DNA of 64,000 nt from Mytilus trossulus (taxonomy: Eukaryota; Mollusca; Bivalvia; Mytilida; Mytilidae). Made by a program: the position numbers and the translations under genes. Below are positions 1 to 10,779 of this stretch, in pieces; position 1 is the first letter of the stretch, and each line of letters starts with the position of its first letter. Under the pieces are notes generated by a model. It ran no database searches. It saw nothing but the letters and a program-made list of their open reading frames with translations, and was not told the origin of the DNA. Location: NCBI RefSeq assembly GCF_036588685.1, contig NC_086380.1, positions 66,972,180-67,036,179 of the forward strand, written 5' to 3'.

Positions 1-331
1 TTCTGTAGAAATTGGTCAGCTTCAAAATACATATCAGTACTACCATATACGTTTGTAATTTGACAAATATAAATTGCCTGTTCGGAAAAATTTGTATGTC
101 TTATTTTCAGTCCGACTTCAAAACCGGAAATTTTCAAATGTTTTTTGTATACTGATAGTTGTATGTCAGTCGTCCTCAAATAACTTTTATATATTTCAGA
201 TTTGTTTGAAATTCGAAAACCATTTTCATACCAATCTATTGAACGTATAAGTTCTCTGGAGAAAATATCCACGCTTAAGAGTATGTCGGTGTTTGAAATT
301 GTTATTCTATAGTCAGTTTTCACTGGTTTAG
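1..331 (-). CDS. Ig-like domain exon, runs off the left edge
   Basis: The minus strand is open from a TTTTCAG acceptor (AG at 333-332) to the window edge when read in phase 1. The translation looks like an Ig domain: a core-tryptophan segment IDWYENG, and near the end YICQITNVYGSTD, which is the F-strand Cys followed by a G-strand. The B-strand Cys is not obvious, so the fold may be a variant one. It has no methionine, so ORF callers that require ATG miss it. The phase matches the five Ig exons to its right, so it is most likely the next exon of the same gene. The donor lies outside the window. Confidence 0.6.
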
Positions 332-681
332 CTGAAAATATATAAACATGTTGATAGCGAAAGAATGATAATTTCTGTTCGTAAAATTTGTAAAATATTT
401 TGGTTGATTATTAACTTGATATGCTGGACTAATATGTTTAAATTTCATTCATGACTGCAAGTAATGAAATATGTCAAGACATCTTTGATTAAATATCAGC
501 ATATAACTGCAGTTTTGCGAAAGTTATTATTCAATCAAACGCAAGCAACGATTTTTATTTATCACGAAATCACAAACTAAGCCCGTCGGTACATTTTTGT
601 ACAGATACTATTTCTCGGAATTTAGGTTGCTTGTAATTCATATCTAATAAAACCCATAATAGATACCAGGATTAAAAGTTT
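332..681. other. intron, nothing recognised
   Basis: AT-rich sequence between the Ig exon acceptor and the transposon at 688. I see no ORF, RNA gene or repeat in it. Confidence 0.5.
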
Positions 682-930
682 ATACTTCACTGGGGTAAAG
701 CTGATGACCGTAACTGCATTCACGGTCATCCCAAGATGTCGGATGAAAAAATAGGTCAGTATTTGCAGTGTCTGTTTAAGTGTTTCTAAAGCATTTTCTT
801 TACAAAGCATACATCGGTACGATGTGAATGCATAAAAGAATCACACGGAAATCACATATTACTACCGAGAAATGTGTATGAAACAGGAAATTGGATTTGA
901 AAAAATCGCGAAGATGACCGAAAATTATAA

Positions 931-1211
931 GGGAGCTACCATTTGATTTTTATGGGGGGGGGCTAGGATGAAATTTGAAAAAAAAAGGCAGGACAGGATT
1001 TTGAGTAAAAAAAAAAAGGCAGGCTGAGTACCTTGGCAAAAAAAAAAAGACAGGATGACAATTGTAAAAAAGTCAGGATAAGCTAAGAAAAAAAAAGGCA
1101 GGACCGAATAGACTGAAAAATAAAAAGGCAGGACAGAGATTACAAATAAAAAAAAAGGCAGGACACAATTTTTCATCCTAGCCCCCCCATAAAAATCAAA
1201 TGGTAGCTCCC
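931..1211. mobile_element. MITE nested in the 3.6-kb transposon
   Basis: Inverted ends GGGAGCTACCATTTGATTTT (931) and its complement (ending 1211), flanked by TAA on both sides as a likely 3-bp duplication. The interior is a run of about six units of roughly 30 bp, each an A-tract followed by GGCAGGAC or a variant. It interrupts the left inverted repeat of the host transposon, whose right copy lacks it, so it inserted later. Related ends (CAAATGGTTGCTGCC with a C or G run) occur at 4797-4945, 28390-28747 and near 8880-8935. Confidence 0.75.
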
Positions 1212-1585
1212 TAAGTAAAATATTTTCAAGATGACCGTAACATAAAACAAGGATGACCGTAATTTATAAAGGAAGACCATCGATTCTAACAGATATCCGT
1301 ATTTGTATTACCTTTTTTGTATCAAATAATTAATTGTGTTGGTATAAAACGTATTTATAAGACTGCAATATCCTATAGGTAGAAGAAAATAAGACTTGCT
1401 TCAAATACATAGTTCACCAACTGTATTAAATCGTTTCCGAATGAAAGAGGAATCTTACTAGCTTTGAACATGAGCTATCTTGTAAACAATGTGCTTACTA
1501 TGTAAACATTTTAACCTGCCTGTAACTTATAACCAAAGGAAACAGGTGTATGTATGTTGCACCTGCTTTGCACGATAGTGTTGCA

Positions 1586-1609
1586 TATATATATATATAT
1601 ATATATATT
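1586..1609. repeat. (AT)n microsatellite
   Basis: About twelve uninterrupted AT units inside the 688-4310 element. Confidence 0.9.
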
Positions 1610-1799
1610 ATTGGAGGGCACCCGTAAAAAGTCTAAATTATACAAGTGAAAACCAAATTATAAATTTAGAAGAACTAACTATAGCATTCAAAAGATGTTC
1701 CTTTAATTTTAAAGTCAGTGGCGATTATGTCCAAGAAGGTTGTTCAACGGAATTAAAAATGAACTTTATTAGGTCGTTAGTTTTCTCGTTTGAATTTCT

Positions 1800-1965
1800 T
1801 TTACATTGTTATTTAGGGGGCCTTTCATACTGACTATGCGGTATGTACTTTGCTCATTGATGAAGACGGTCCGGTGACCTATAGTTGTTGAATTCTGTGT
1901 CATTTTGGTCTCCAGTGGAGAGTTGTCTTTTGGAGAGTTGTCTAATTAGCAATTATATCACATCT
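1800..1965 (-). repeat. dispersed mussel repeat, end fragment
   Basis: Contains the complement of the recurring block that elsewhere reads as GATGTGGTATGAGTGCCAAT followed by a segment ending in AGGTCACCGTACGG. Related copies lie at 25370-25880, 32085-32520, 46135-46345, 47580-47750 and 61199-61400. No coding capacity seen. Confidence 0.6.
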
Positions 1966-2249
1966 TTTTTATATTTATGAACTATTGCCAAATATTGAAG
2001 CAAAACTAAAAGAGATAGGGCGATACGAAGACTTCATTTCCGTATTGAAATCCTTATCTAATGGAATATTTTATACTGAACATATTGCTTTTCATTTGTT
2101 ACGGAAGGTTTAATCTCAGTCAAACCAACTGAATGCCGAATAAATTTTGCAGTTCCATCGGATCCGGTGTTGTCAATTGACTTTGTATATTTCAAGGCAG
2201 ATGTTAAGATTTTAATCTGATTCCGCTGGATTATCTTATGCTTAATCAA

Positions 2250-3260
2250 TGTTTTTTTTTCTTCAACTTTTCGTCGCATCGCTGTCAATTTGTATTATAT
2301 TCTTCCCTACACAGTTTGGAGTTATACAAGGAGATGACATAAGTCCTAACCTGTTTAAGATTTTCATCAATGACCTTCCCAACTATTTGGAAAAATCTCT
2401 AGACCATGTAAATATTAATAGGCATATTATCTCTAAATAAACTAGTACTGTATGCATGTTTTTGAGCATGCTATTTAGCTTATTCCTCTATATGGAAGTG
2501 AAATTTGGAGCTCATTCAATCCCTTGATAGCAAAATTTAGATATGGAAACCAACTAATTTGCATGGATAAAATGTATTCAAGTTTAACTTGTGAAAAGCT
2601 ACACAGTAAATTTTGTAAATTCATTCTGGTCGGCACAAATAAAAACACAAATTGTGCAGCCTTATTTTAACTTGGTCGGTTTCCACTGTACTTTTAATTA
2701 GTGAGGTCTGTTTTGAATTATTGGCTTAGACTAAAAAATAAGAATAATTTCCTTTATTACAAGATGCATACAAGCATCCAAATCTCTATATTCTCAGTAT
2801 AAATCGTCATGGTATAGCTTTCTCCAACACATTTAAAAAAACTCTTCCTGGTTTTGCAAATCTAAATGATGGGAAAAATATTTCAAATAATACCATTAGG
2901 AAAATATTGAAAGAGACGTGCATACAAATTTTGGAAGGATCAACTGATCAAGAAATCAGAAGGAGAGCTCTGCACTTATGTGACAGTTAAGGATAATTAT
3001 GGTTTCGAAAAGTATCTATATAAATATCTTAACAAAATTTTAGCGTAGGATATCATTAACAAAATTGAGGGTGTCATCTCACCATTTGCAGATTAAAATA
3101 GAACGATACCAGGGTACTCCTCCAAACCTTAGACCGTATGTCAGCAATGTAATTCTGGTAGTATTGAAAATGAAGTTCATTTTCTCTTTTATTGCACAAA
3201 ATATAACGAAGACGGAAACTATTTATATCACATCTTAATCATGTTCCAATTTCATTAACT
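2250..3260 (+). pseudogene. non-LTR retrotransposon (LINE) relic, RT C-terminal half
   Basis: A short frame at 2300-2440 reads FGVIQGDDISPNLFKIFIND, a degraded form of the LINE reverse-transcriptase block around motif B (normally G-x-R/P-Q-G-x-x-x-S-P). Further right, in shifting frames, are a stretch around 2710 reading LNYWLRLKNKNN and a stretch around 3100-3230 in which NEVHFLFYC is recognisable. These match the usual order of RT C-terminus and terminal Cys/His region in RTE- or L2-like LINEs. Stops and frameshifts are frequent, so it is dead. The clade is not certain. Confidence 0.6.
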
Positions 3261-4497
3261 TAAATTCCCAAGAGAAATTGCTACGGCTGCTGTCTTGTGA
3301 GAACTCAACTGTATGAAAAGAGTTGTGTATATTCTTGGTTAAACACTGCAAATAGCAGATTTATATTCCATGTTTCGCAAAATTAGTTATTGTTGTTATT
3401 TAAAAAAAATATTTTTTAAGTGACAGTATTCAGTTTCTCTATTTATTTGTGTTCATCTGCTTCTGACAAGGGGAGGATTGCTGTTATTGCCTATCGCAAT
3501 CAACAGTATACCCTACAGCACCGTCACTTGAATTGGTGTCTCCTATACAAATGAACAAATTTATTGTCATTTGTCTATTATAATATCTGTCACGTTATAT
3601 AATTTTCAATGTTTGTTGCATATACTTTCATTATTGGTAATTGTATAAATGCCCGCTTTGGGACCCTGATTGGAAAAATAAAATATTTGATTTGTATTCC
3701 AATTTTAACGTTATTATCAAAAAATATATTTTTTTTTTATGTTATTTCTTCATAGATAGAAAAAAAATATTACAGTCATTCTTTAAATATCTAATTATTT
3801 ACGAGAAACATGCAATTTACTATCATTGTCATAAACTCTAAATACGGCAAATAGTTAAAAAGAAATTGATAAAACATATTTATAACCGATAAAAGAACCC
3901 CTATTGAGACAGACTCGACAAACAGTTATGAATACAAATATGAATATTTCTTAGAATTGACGGTCATCCTTTAAAAGTTACGGTCATCCTTAACAATTTA
4001 CGGTCATCTTTTAACCAATTACGGTCAGCCTTGTTATGAATCGCTAATCCTGTTACGGTCATCTCGATTACGATTTACGGTCATCCTAGCGAATTTTTCA
4101 AATCCAAATTCCCGTTTTATACACGTTCCTCGGTAGAGATTTGTGACTTCCGTGTGAATCTTTTATAAATTTACATCGTATCAAAGTATGCTTTGTAAAC
4201 AAAATGATGTAGAAACACCTTAACAGACAATAAAAAAACTGACCTAATTTTTCATCCGACATCTTGGGATGACCGTGAATGCAGTTACGGTCATCAGCTT
4301 TACCCCAGTGATACTTGAGGCAGACGCGCGTGTCGTCCACAATTGATTTTAATTATGAAAATATCAATCATGTCAACACAGAATTACTTACTACTGAGTT
4401 GGCGATACCATCGGGGAATAAAAACCCAATCAACAGTGACATCAACCAAGTGGTTGTAAATAAACTCATTATATTAGCAGGATTGAAATGTTATATG

Positions 4498-4650
4498 TGT
4501 ACCAGACGCGCGTTTAGTTAAAAAAGACTCATCACTGACGCCCGAAATTTTTTTTTTACAAAGGCCAAATAAATTACAAAGTTGAACATTGAGGACCGAA
4601 AATTCCAAAAAATTTCGCTAAATATTGCTAAGGTAATCTATTCAGGAGGT
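4498..4650 (-). repeat. degenerate hammerhead-bearing repeat (retrozyme-like relic)
   Basis: On the minus strand, 4535-4498 reads as a decayed version of the motif intact at 47817-47855: GTGATGAGTC, a broken stem II, then AAACGCGCGTCTGG. Next to it on the plus strand is a block with AAAGTTGAACATTGAGGACC and GCTAAGGTAATCTATTC, which recurs at 6380-6480 and, inverted, before the ribozyme at 47760. The CTGATGA and GAAA core is mutated, so I do not expect cleavage. Confidence 0.5.
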
Positions 4651-4796
4651 AGAAATGAAACATTCCGCATTTGTGACTATCATACTGTCCATACTACGAA
4701 AGGCAAACTAAAACAATGAAAAATAAATATATAAAAAAATACGAAGATAAGATTATAAATAATACAAACATATAATTAACATTTCGACAGTGATAT

Positions 4797-4945
4797 AGGC
4801 AGCTGAGGGTGAAACAAACATTTTTTTTTCTCAGGGTTCAAAACAAATTATTTTTTTCACCAAAACCTGGAAACAAACTTTTTTTTCCAACAAAACCCAT
4901 AGCCCCCCCCCCCCCCCCCCCCAGAAAATCAAATGGTTGCTGCCT
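4797..4945. mobile_element. short MITE with poly-C tract
   Basis: Starts AGGCAGCTGAGGG and ends AAATGGTTGCTGCCT, imperfect inverted ends like those of the 28390-28747 copy. The interior has T-runs alternating with CAAAACC blocks and a run of about 20 C at 4903-4922. Confidence 0.55.
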
Positions 4946-5731
4946 AATTCGATAGTTATCGTGTGTTGTTGCCACTCAAAGTTTTAATTCTTTAATATTT
5001 TTAGGGCAGAAACATTCCTTTCTCCGTTTATAAGACTGGATGACCAGAAAACGTCGTTAACGCAATTTAAAAAAAAAAAATTTTAAACAAATAAATTTCT
5101 TCAACTAAGGCAAGCTTGTTACATATTATTCCTTTATATCAAGCATAATTTAATTACATTTCATGTGTCTGATTTAAAAATAATAATTTCAAACTATACG
5201 ATTTTGTGTTCTCTTCGTGCAGTTTTTAATTTTTGACCTTCAATCATATTCTATTTTTTGTTTAGTGGAACCGCCTCTTTCTTCATAGTAGTTGGTAGAG
5301 GTTTATTTTTTTGTATTAAAAAATGTAAATCAAGACAAAAAAAAAACTGATCGTTGAAAATTGGCGAAAAATATTCTGCGGTAAAATGACCAAGATGTCA
5401 GTATAGTATTTCATTTATTTTCTTAAAAATCAAAACTGAAGCAGCTTGTTTTGTTCCACATATTATATTTATATGGTGGCCGTCGGGTTTCCAATGATTA
5501 AAATCGATTTTACGATATGATCTATACAAACATTTAGTCTGCTGTGATTTTTTATGATAGACCCTTCCTTGCATGAAACAGTCACAGAGCTAGTGTCTTT
5601 AAGATAATATTTCCCATTTTGAATTACCTCATATGTATGTTATCCTGTATCCCGACTAAAACAGCTTAATATATGATTGTAATGATCTTCATGACATTTT
5701 CTGATAATTAGAAATGTGAAATATTGCTTAC

Positions 5732-6010
5732 CATTGACTAATACGAATACCGAAGTAATTCCATGCCTATTTTGAAGAACCCAATTACATTCGTATGTTC
5801 CAAAGTCTTGATAATCACAAAATGGGAAATAAATGAAAGACGTATTTCCCTTTATTATTCCGGAGACATTTCTAATGAAAGTTATGTTTATCCAATGTGA
5901 CCAAGAGTTTGTCCACTGACGAAAGTTCTCCTGATGTAATGTGCATGACAGTGTCAAATTATCAGCCACATCACACAAAGGATAAGCAGGCAGGATAGTT
6001 ACGTTGGCAT
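5732..6010 (-). CDS. Ig-like domain exon (fifth Ig exon in the window)
   Basis: Acceptor AG at 6012-6011 and donor GTAAGC (complement of 5726-5731) bound a 279-nt exon, phase 1 at both ends. The frame is open and encodes an extracellular Ig domain: B-strand NLTLSCTL, a tryptophan-containing C-strand region, and F-strand DFGTYECNW (the D-x-G-x-Y-x-C signature), then a G-strand ending VFVLVNG. Several N-x-S/T glycosylation sites are present. The 1-1 phase is the normal arrangement for shuffled Ig exons and joins in frame with the exon at 6498-6797. No named ortholog can be given from the sequence alone. Confidence 0.8.
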
Positions 6011-6497
6011 CTATGGAGCAAAATTGATAAGAAAAGAATTACAAAAAATACTTTGATTACATGATACACCGCACGTTATAAATATTGTTACAAATTGTGA
6101 CTTGGATGAATAGTTGTCTCATTGGCACCCATACCACATCTTCTTATACAAATTCATCAAAAGTAAGTATTAAAAATAATTTAATCAAGGAAGGGATAGA
6201 TTCTCAACATCTATATTATGCGATGTGTTATGTTGATTGACAGAACTTAGAAAAAAGAATGCAAATGGAGACTGTGTATATAACATTGAACATATAAGTT
6301 ACAAAAAAAAAGATGATAGTACCAGATTTATAATTTGATACCCCAGAATCGCGTTCGGATACATAAGACTCAGCAAATGCTTAAGCAATTAGAAAGCTTA
6401 AACAATCACAAAGTTGAAGAGAATTAATGACCTAAAATTAAAAAAAGTTGTGCCAAATACGGCTACGGTAATCTAAATAAAAGAAAAAAAAATATAC
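6011..6497 (-). other. intron with retrozyme-like repeat body
   Basis: Short intron. Around 6117-6150 is a fragment of the dispersed mussel repeat (GTTGTCTCATTGGCACCCAT). From about 6395 to 6480 is the block AAAGTTGAAGAGAATTAATG followed by GTTGTGCCAAATACGGCTAC, the same body found beside the hammerhead motifs at 4498-4650 and 47755-47885. No ribozyme core is visible in this copy. Confidence 0.5.
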
Positions 6498-6797
6498 CTG
6501 GAAGTTGTAGATTGATAGCCACTTTTAAACTTCCAAATTGATTCCGTACAAGAATCAGATACACGCCATATTGTTCTGTGTGGATAGGAAATAAGGTGGA
6601 AGATAAAAGGAAGACATGTTTTCCATAATCAAGTTGCTCTATTATCCAGTCGTCAATTTTTAAGTCTGTTATATTGAGACAAGATACCGTTAGTGGCTTA
6701 GGATTGCTCTCTACTGGTATCGAGACCAGTACCCGACCACCTACTTCTGTCTTGTAGTTAAGAGTTGAGGTAGAATTTGCAAGGAGATATGGTCGGT
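6498..6797 (-). CDS. Ig-like domain exon (fourth Ig exon in the window)
   Basis: Acceptor AG at 6799-6798 after a T-rich tract, donor GTATAT just left of 6498. The exon is 300 nt with phase-1 ends. The translation begins DRPYLLANSTS and includes GGRVLVSIPVESNPKPLTVSC and, near the end, HTEQYGVYLILVRNQFGS. The usual F-strand Cys position is taken by Leu (YLILV), so the intradomain disulfide may be missing or displaced. The core is otherwise Ig-like. It is the first exon downstream of the intron that carries the LTR retrotransposon. Confidence 0.75.
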
Positions 6798-8008
6798 CTA
6801 AAATGAATATATATGGACGATTTAAAAACATAATTTCATATAAAATACAAGGAACCAATACATCAGTTTCGATTTAAATATATACGTTTGCAGTATATAT
6901 CCTATCCATGCATTTGTTGATTTTTGAAAAAAATCATCATCAGAAGAAGTAGCCCGTAATCTGGAACTCAATAGATATAGGTAGAGTGTACCAATGTTTT
7001 GAACCAATAGATAAAATATGTACATACATGTCTCACCCGAATGACAAAGGCATGATATATTGACCTCCAAAAGTAGTGAAACCGGATGTATCGACGGGAA
7101 GACTATCATGCACGCATCATTTACCTTTCGAACGAACAAAGATGAACAAATGTCGGGATATGGATGATCAATTTATAAAATGCTCAGATAATTTTAATCA
7201 AACAAAAACAACTAATTCTTTAGTGGAGACATATAACAACAATGTCGGTATTGCATTCGATATAATGACCGTAAAACTTACAAAATATACATTTCTTCAA
7301 CCGGAACTACCATGTAGGAGTTTTTTCTATCTCGATCAAAACCCCCTAAATGAAGTTAAAATTTCATATGAATCAAATATATGATACGTTGTCAGTGCGC
7401 CCATCTATAACAAACTTAAATTGTTTTCCAAGTAGGTACAATAACCGATAAAACAATATTTAACATAGTTATTTAACCCAAAAATAATGAAATCAAAAGA
7501 AGAAACCTAGTAGCCTATAGCTTATTGTACATAGCCTATTGTTTTCTAGCAGTTGATCCGAGCGTTGATTTGTTAACATATTCAAATAAAAAATAAAGGT
7601 CTGATTCATGATTGAAATAATATTTAAATATTGATTTCAAACATTTCCATTATCATTTTAACATTGTAAAATATCCGTGATGTGTTTATGTATAATAAAA
7701 ACAATGTACCCCATATATAGTATGTAACTGATCATAATTTTGAATCGGATTCACCGCAATAGAAGTACAGTTCACGAATAAGACAGTTTAATCTTTAATC
7801 TATAAGGTTGTACAGGAGAGTCATCTTCATGGTATAACAAGTTGTGCAATTGAGATGTTATGAGAGAGTTAGGTCGTTCTCCATTGCATATTGACATAAT
7901 TTGTTCTATTCTGATGTTTTAAGCAAAAAAAAATAATGGTTCAGAAATGAATCATTTGTTAAAACAAGCCTTTTGTGTTTACAGTCACACATGTAACAAG
8001 TCATCTTA
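6798..8008. other. intron, no gene recognised
   Basis: AT-rich. An open frame of 102 codons on the plus strand (7076-7384) starts with a non-ATG codon, matches no family I know and has no splice or composition support. I treat the stretch as intronic. Confidence 0.45.
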
Positions 8009-9142
8009 GGCCGTGTTCACATTGACCTAAATTCGGTGTTGTGTTAGTGTAACTCACAGGTAACCTAAACACAATTGCGTTCCCATTGATAAAACTCAAT
8101 GTTTATATGTAGTTTAAATCATGTTTTATCTACACACAGTCGATAGTCAATGTAGGCCTTATTTAGATTAAGTGTACACAAATCACATTAGTTTTACCGT
8201 GTATATATTTAAGGAGGAAACTATTTTTAAGTAAAATTGATATTTTTGATAATTATAAGTATAGTTCAATACAGAAATTGTTGTCTAAATCTTACAGTTT
8301 TTTTTTGGTTAAAAAAAGTACTTTATTAACCCCTGATCGAGACTCAAAGCAGCATCATTGCCGAACCCTTAAAACAGCAACCAATTGATTTCGGGGGAAA
8401 CGATACGTTTGTCTAGTATCTCAGATCCGTTAAATAGCACTTAAAATAAATTAAAAAAACGTTACCCTATTCCTTTACCAAATACTCCTTGGAGAAGAAA
8501 TACCATTTGAAACAAACAGAAAAGATAAAAATGTAGTGATCCCTAATATCTCAATCCTTTTTTCCGACTGTAAGCACGATGCTGCAGCTAACGTTTTCTA
8601 ATGCGTAATCGAGACATCTCTAGTATATTCAAACTACTGCAAATTATAAAAATGGCTTTCATAAAGTAGCAACCACTTAACTTAAAAAAGGGAGGTTTTT
8701 TTTTTTTTTTTTATCTGAGTGAGATTTATTTTCGCGCGATCGTTTTTATTCCTTTTTTTTCGATGCTGGTGATCAAATACTTTTTTTTCAATATTTAACA
8801 CTATTATGTATGGGGAAACTCTTGATTCAGAATATTTTTTTTATCATCTGTATGACCATTTTTTTTTTATCAAATAGGGGATCGGAATATTTCCATTCCC
8901 ACCCCCACCATTTTGAGTCAAATGGTTGTTCCCTTACCGCAAGAAAAACTGTCAATTTTGAATTCAGTTCTACGTAATGAACATTTAAATGACATATAGT
9001 TTACAAGTGGGAACAAATCTTATGTACAGGTAGATAAACAAGGTGTATAGATGTGAACAAATGTAATGTGAAACCAGCGTACACTACACTAAACTAATTG
9101 TAAACATGTTTACTCTACACGGCGTTTGGTGTGAACACGGCC
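8009..9142. mobile_element. 1.1-kb element with short TIRs
   Basis: Left end GGCCGTGTTCACA at 8009, right end TGTGAACACGGCC ending at 9142: perfect 13-bp inverted ends. Flanks are CTTA on the left and TTAG on the right, so a TA or TTA target duplication is possible but not clear. No transposase ORF. Internally there is a long T-run (about 8697-8712) and a MITE-like tail ending CAAATGGTTGTTCCC at about 8935. Confidence 0.6.
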
Positions 9143-9891
9143 TTAGTATTCTAATGTTGTATATATTTTAAAATGTATTGATGTTAAAAAGTTAAAAGTA
9201 TTTTGATTAGTGCAAATAGGGTTTACTGGAAAAATATTATAGACGATAATGCAATTGTTAAAAAAGGAAAATTGCGGACTTATTTAAAATTTAAAAACAT
9301 CTTCAAAAGAGAAGTATATTTATGTCAAGTTTATAAATTTCAGTATCGAACAAACTTAGCTCAGTTTAGAATCAGTGCTAAAGAGTAAGCTATTGAGAAA
9401 GGTAGATATACAAAGATCGATAAAGATAAAAAAGATTTTTTGGGTAGTGTAAAAATATGAAGGTTGAAGACGAGATTCTTTTTTTAATAGAATGCATATG
9501 AAAAAGAAGGATATTGTATTCTTAATAAGGCAAGCTTCAATGTTCCTAATATTTCAAAGTATGACAAGTTTATTTGGTTAATGTCATGTGAGTCGAAAAT
9601 GTTAATATGTCAGTGTCATAAGTTATAAATACTTGTTTTGAAATATGAAAAAAATTGCATCCCAAAACTAAATATGCATAGTAGTGATGTGTTTTTTTTT
9701 AAAAAGTATTATAGAGACAAATTGTTCTATTTTATCTATTTTCAAAACAACATCTAGTATGGAGTTTAGTTAACTTATTAATCATTTATTGCAATATATC
9801 TTTAAAATAATGTATAATTGATATTATATATATATATACATATAAATGAATATTCTCAAAAGCGTGCCCACTGTTTGGATTTGATAAATAG
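9143..9891. other. intron left of the LTR retrotransposon
   Basis: AT-rich, with several short frames and no recognisable product. A (TA)n-like tract lies at 9826-9844, about 50 bp before the retrotransposon. Confidence 0.4.
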
Positions 9892-10093
9892 TGTAGTACC
9901 TCAGGGTCATTGGTGGTGCTCCACATTGGAGGCAGATCCGGAAGACGAGAGAGCCTCGTTTCGGATCTGCCGGCAGTCGAAAAACCTAGAGCAGAAGCCA
10001 AAGCACGCTGATTCTAGCCGACCCAGAGAATAATTAGATAACCGTCTAACTGTACTTGCAAGATAGCCAGGGTAAGTTTTGAGAAAGCTTACA
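9892..10093 (+). repeat. 5' LTR (202 bp)
   Basis: Direct repeat of 19215-19416, from TGTAGTACCTCAGGGTC to GAGAAAGCTTACA. I find no mismatch by eye. It includes an internal inverted segment around CAGATCCGGAAGACGAG and TTTCGGATCTG. It should contain the element's promoter and the R region. No TATA box is clear. Confidence 0.95.
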
Positions 10094-10094
10094 T

Positions 10095-10112
10095 TGGCAC
10101 TGCGAGCATTCG
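10095..10112 (+). promoter_or_regulatory. primer-binding site
   Basis: TGGCACTGCGAGCATTCG starts two bases after the 5' LTR. TGG complements the CCA tail of a tRNA, as expected for minus-strand priming. I could not match the following bases to a particular tRNA with confidence. Confidence 0.65.
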
Positions 10113-10779
10113 TTTTCGAACAAATTCACTCGGGGAGTTGAATTCTACATCGAAATTGCAAATTTCAAGGGGCCAAAACAGCACCTCCATTTTGTTTTTA
10201 GGGATCCCTGACAGGTCACCTATTTTTAGTTTTCGCTAACCATAGCTTTGCTAGGTTAGTTTTATCGGGAGGGAAAAGTTAAAGCACAGGGAAGGGAACC
10301 TTGTGTGGCTAAGTTTCAGTCACCGTTTGTTATTTTTGAGGGATTTTTTCATACTTGGCCGTTTGCGGAGCCCTTGTAGGAACAAGTGTGAACCCCTTAC
10401 TCGTTCTGCAAAACCCTTGTAGGGAATTTTGTAAACCCCAATCCAGTTCCGCCGCGTATTGCACTCAATTGACCTACGCAGCTCAACTTCCATTTGCAAC
10501 CATAATTTGCAAATCTTCCGGTTGTAAACAGAAAGAAGAAATTGTAAGTGTCAAATTAAAGCAAAAAAAAACATTGCACATACACCTGCCATTGTATATA
10601 CACTCCTCTGGGGTCAACTTATAAGCTTGATCCCCAGTTAAAAAAAGTTGTTATATTAAAACCATACAAAACAGTCAAATATTATAAATACCCCTTTCCA
10701 GTGGATACCCCTGCCAAATCCCTAAACTAAACCTAAATTGTTTATTGTTTAATTATTGTGTTCCCATTCAAGTGTGACC
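10113..10779 (+). other. retrotransposon 5' leader
   Basis: About 670 bp between the primer-binding site and the Gag start. No conserved ORF. An 89-codon frame (10355-10624) lacks any recognisable domain. Two copies of ACCCTTGTAGG or its variant GCCCTTGTAGG lie about 50 bp apart near 10370 and 10420. Packaging signals would be expected here but none can be identified by eye. Confidence 0.5.

Larger units (their letters stand above)
688..4310. mobile_element. DNA transposon with about 230-bp TIRs and 6-bp TSD
   Basis: The ends are CACTGGGGTAAAGCTGATGA at 688 and its reverse complement ending at 4310. The inverted match continues for about 230 bp on each side (688-930 against about 4075-4310) with scattered mismatches. 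The hexamer ATACTT occurs directly outside both ends (682-687 and 4311-4316), a perfect target site duplication. Inside the ends are about 13 copies of the motif TTACGGTCATC in either orientation, notably a right-hand series between 3959 and 4090 spaced mostly 20-24 bp apart. No transposase ORF survives. The interior holds a nested MITE and a LINE relic. The superfamily is not assigned: a 6-bp duplication is unusual and the CAC start alone does not decide it. Confidence 0.8.

Noticed and set aside
690..4320. Spaced TTACGGTCATC copies as a CRISPR-like array
   Set aside because: Units are short, irregularly spaced and in both orientations within transposon ends, in animal DNA.
5466..5640. Ig-like fragment on the minus strand (GKYYLKDTSSVTVSCKEGSI onward)
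   Set aside because: It has a B-strand-like Cys segment, but no acceptor gives the phase 1 used by the other exons and the frame ends without an F-strand Cys. It may be a dead exon; not annotated as coding.
7076..7384. 102-codon plus-strand ORF
   Set aside because: Non-ATG start, no recognisable domain, lies in an intron of the opposite-strand gene. Likely chance.
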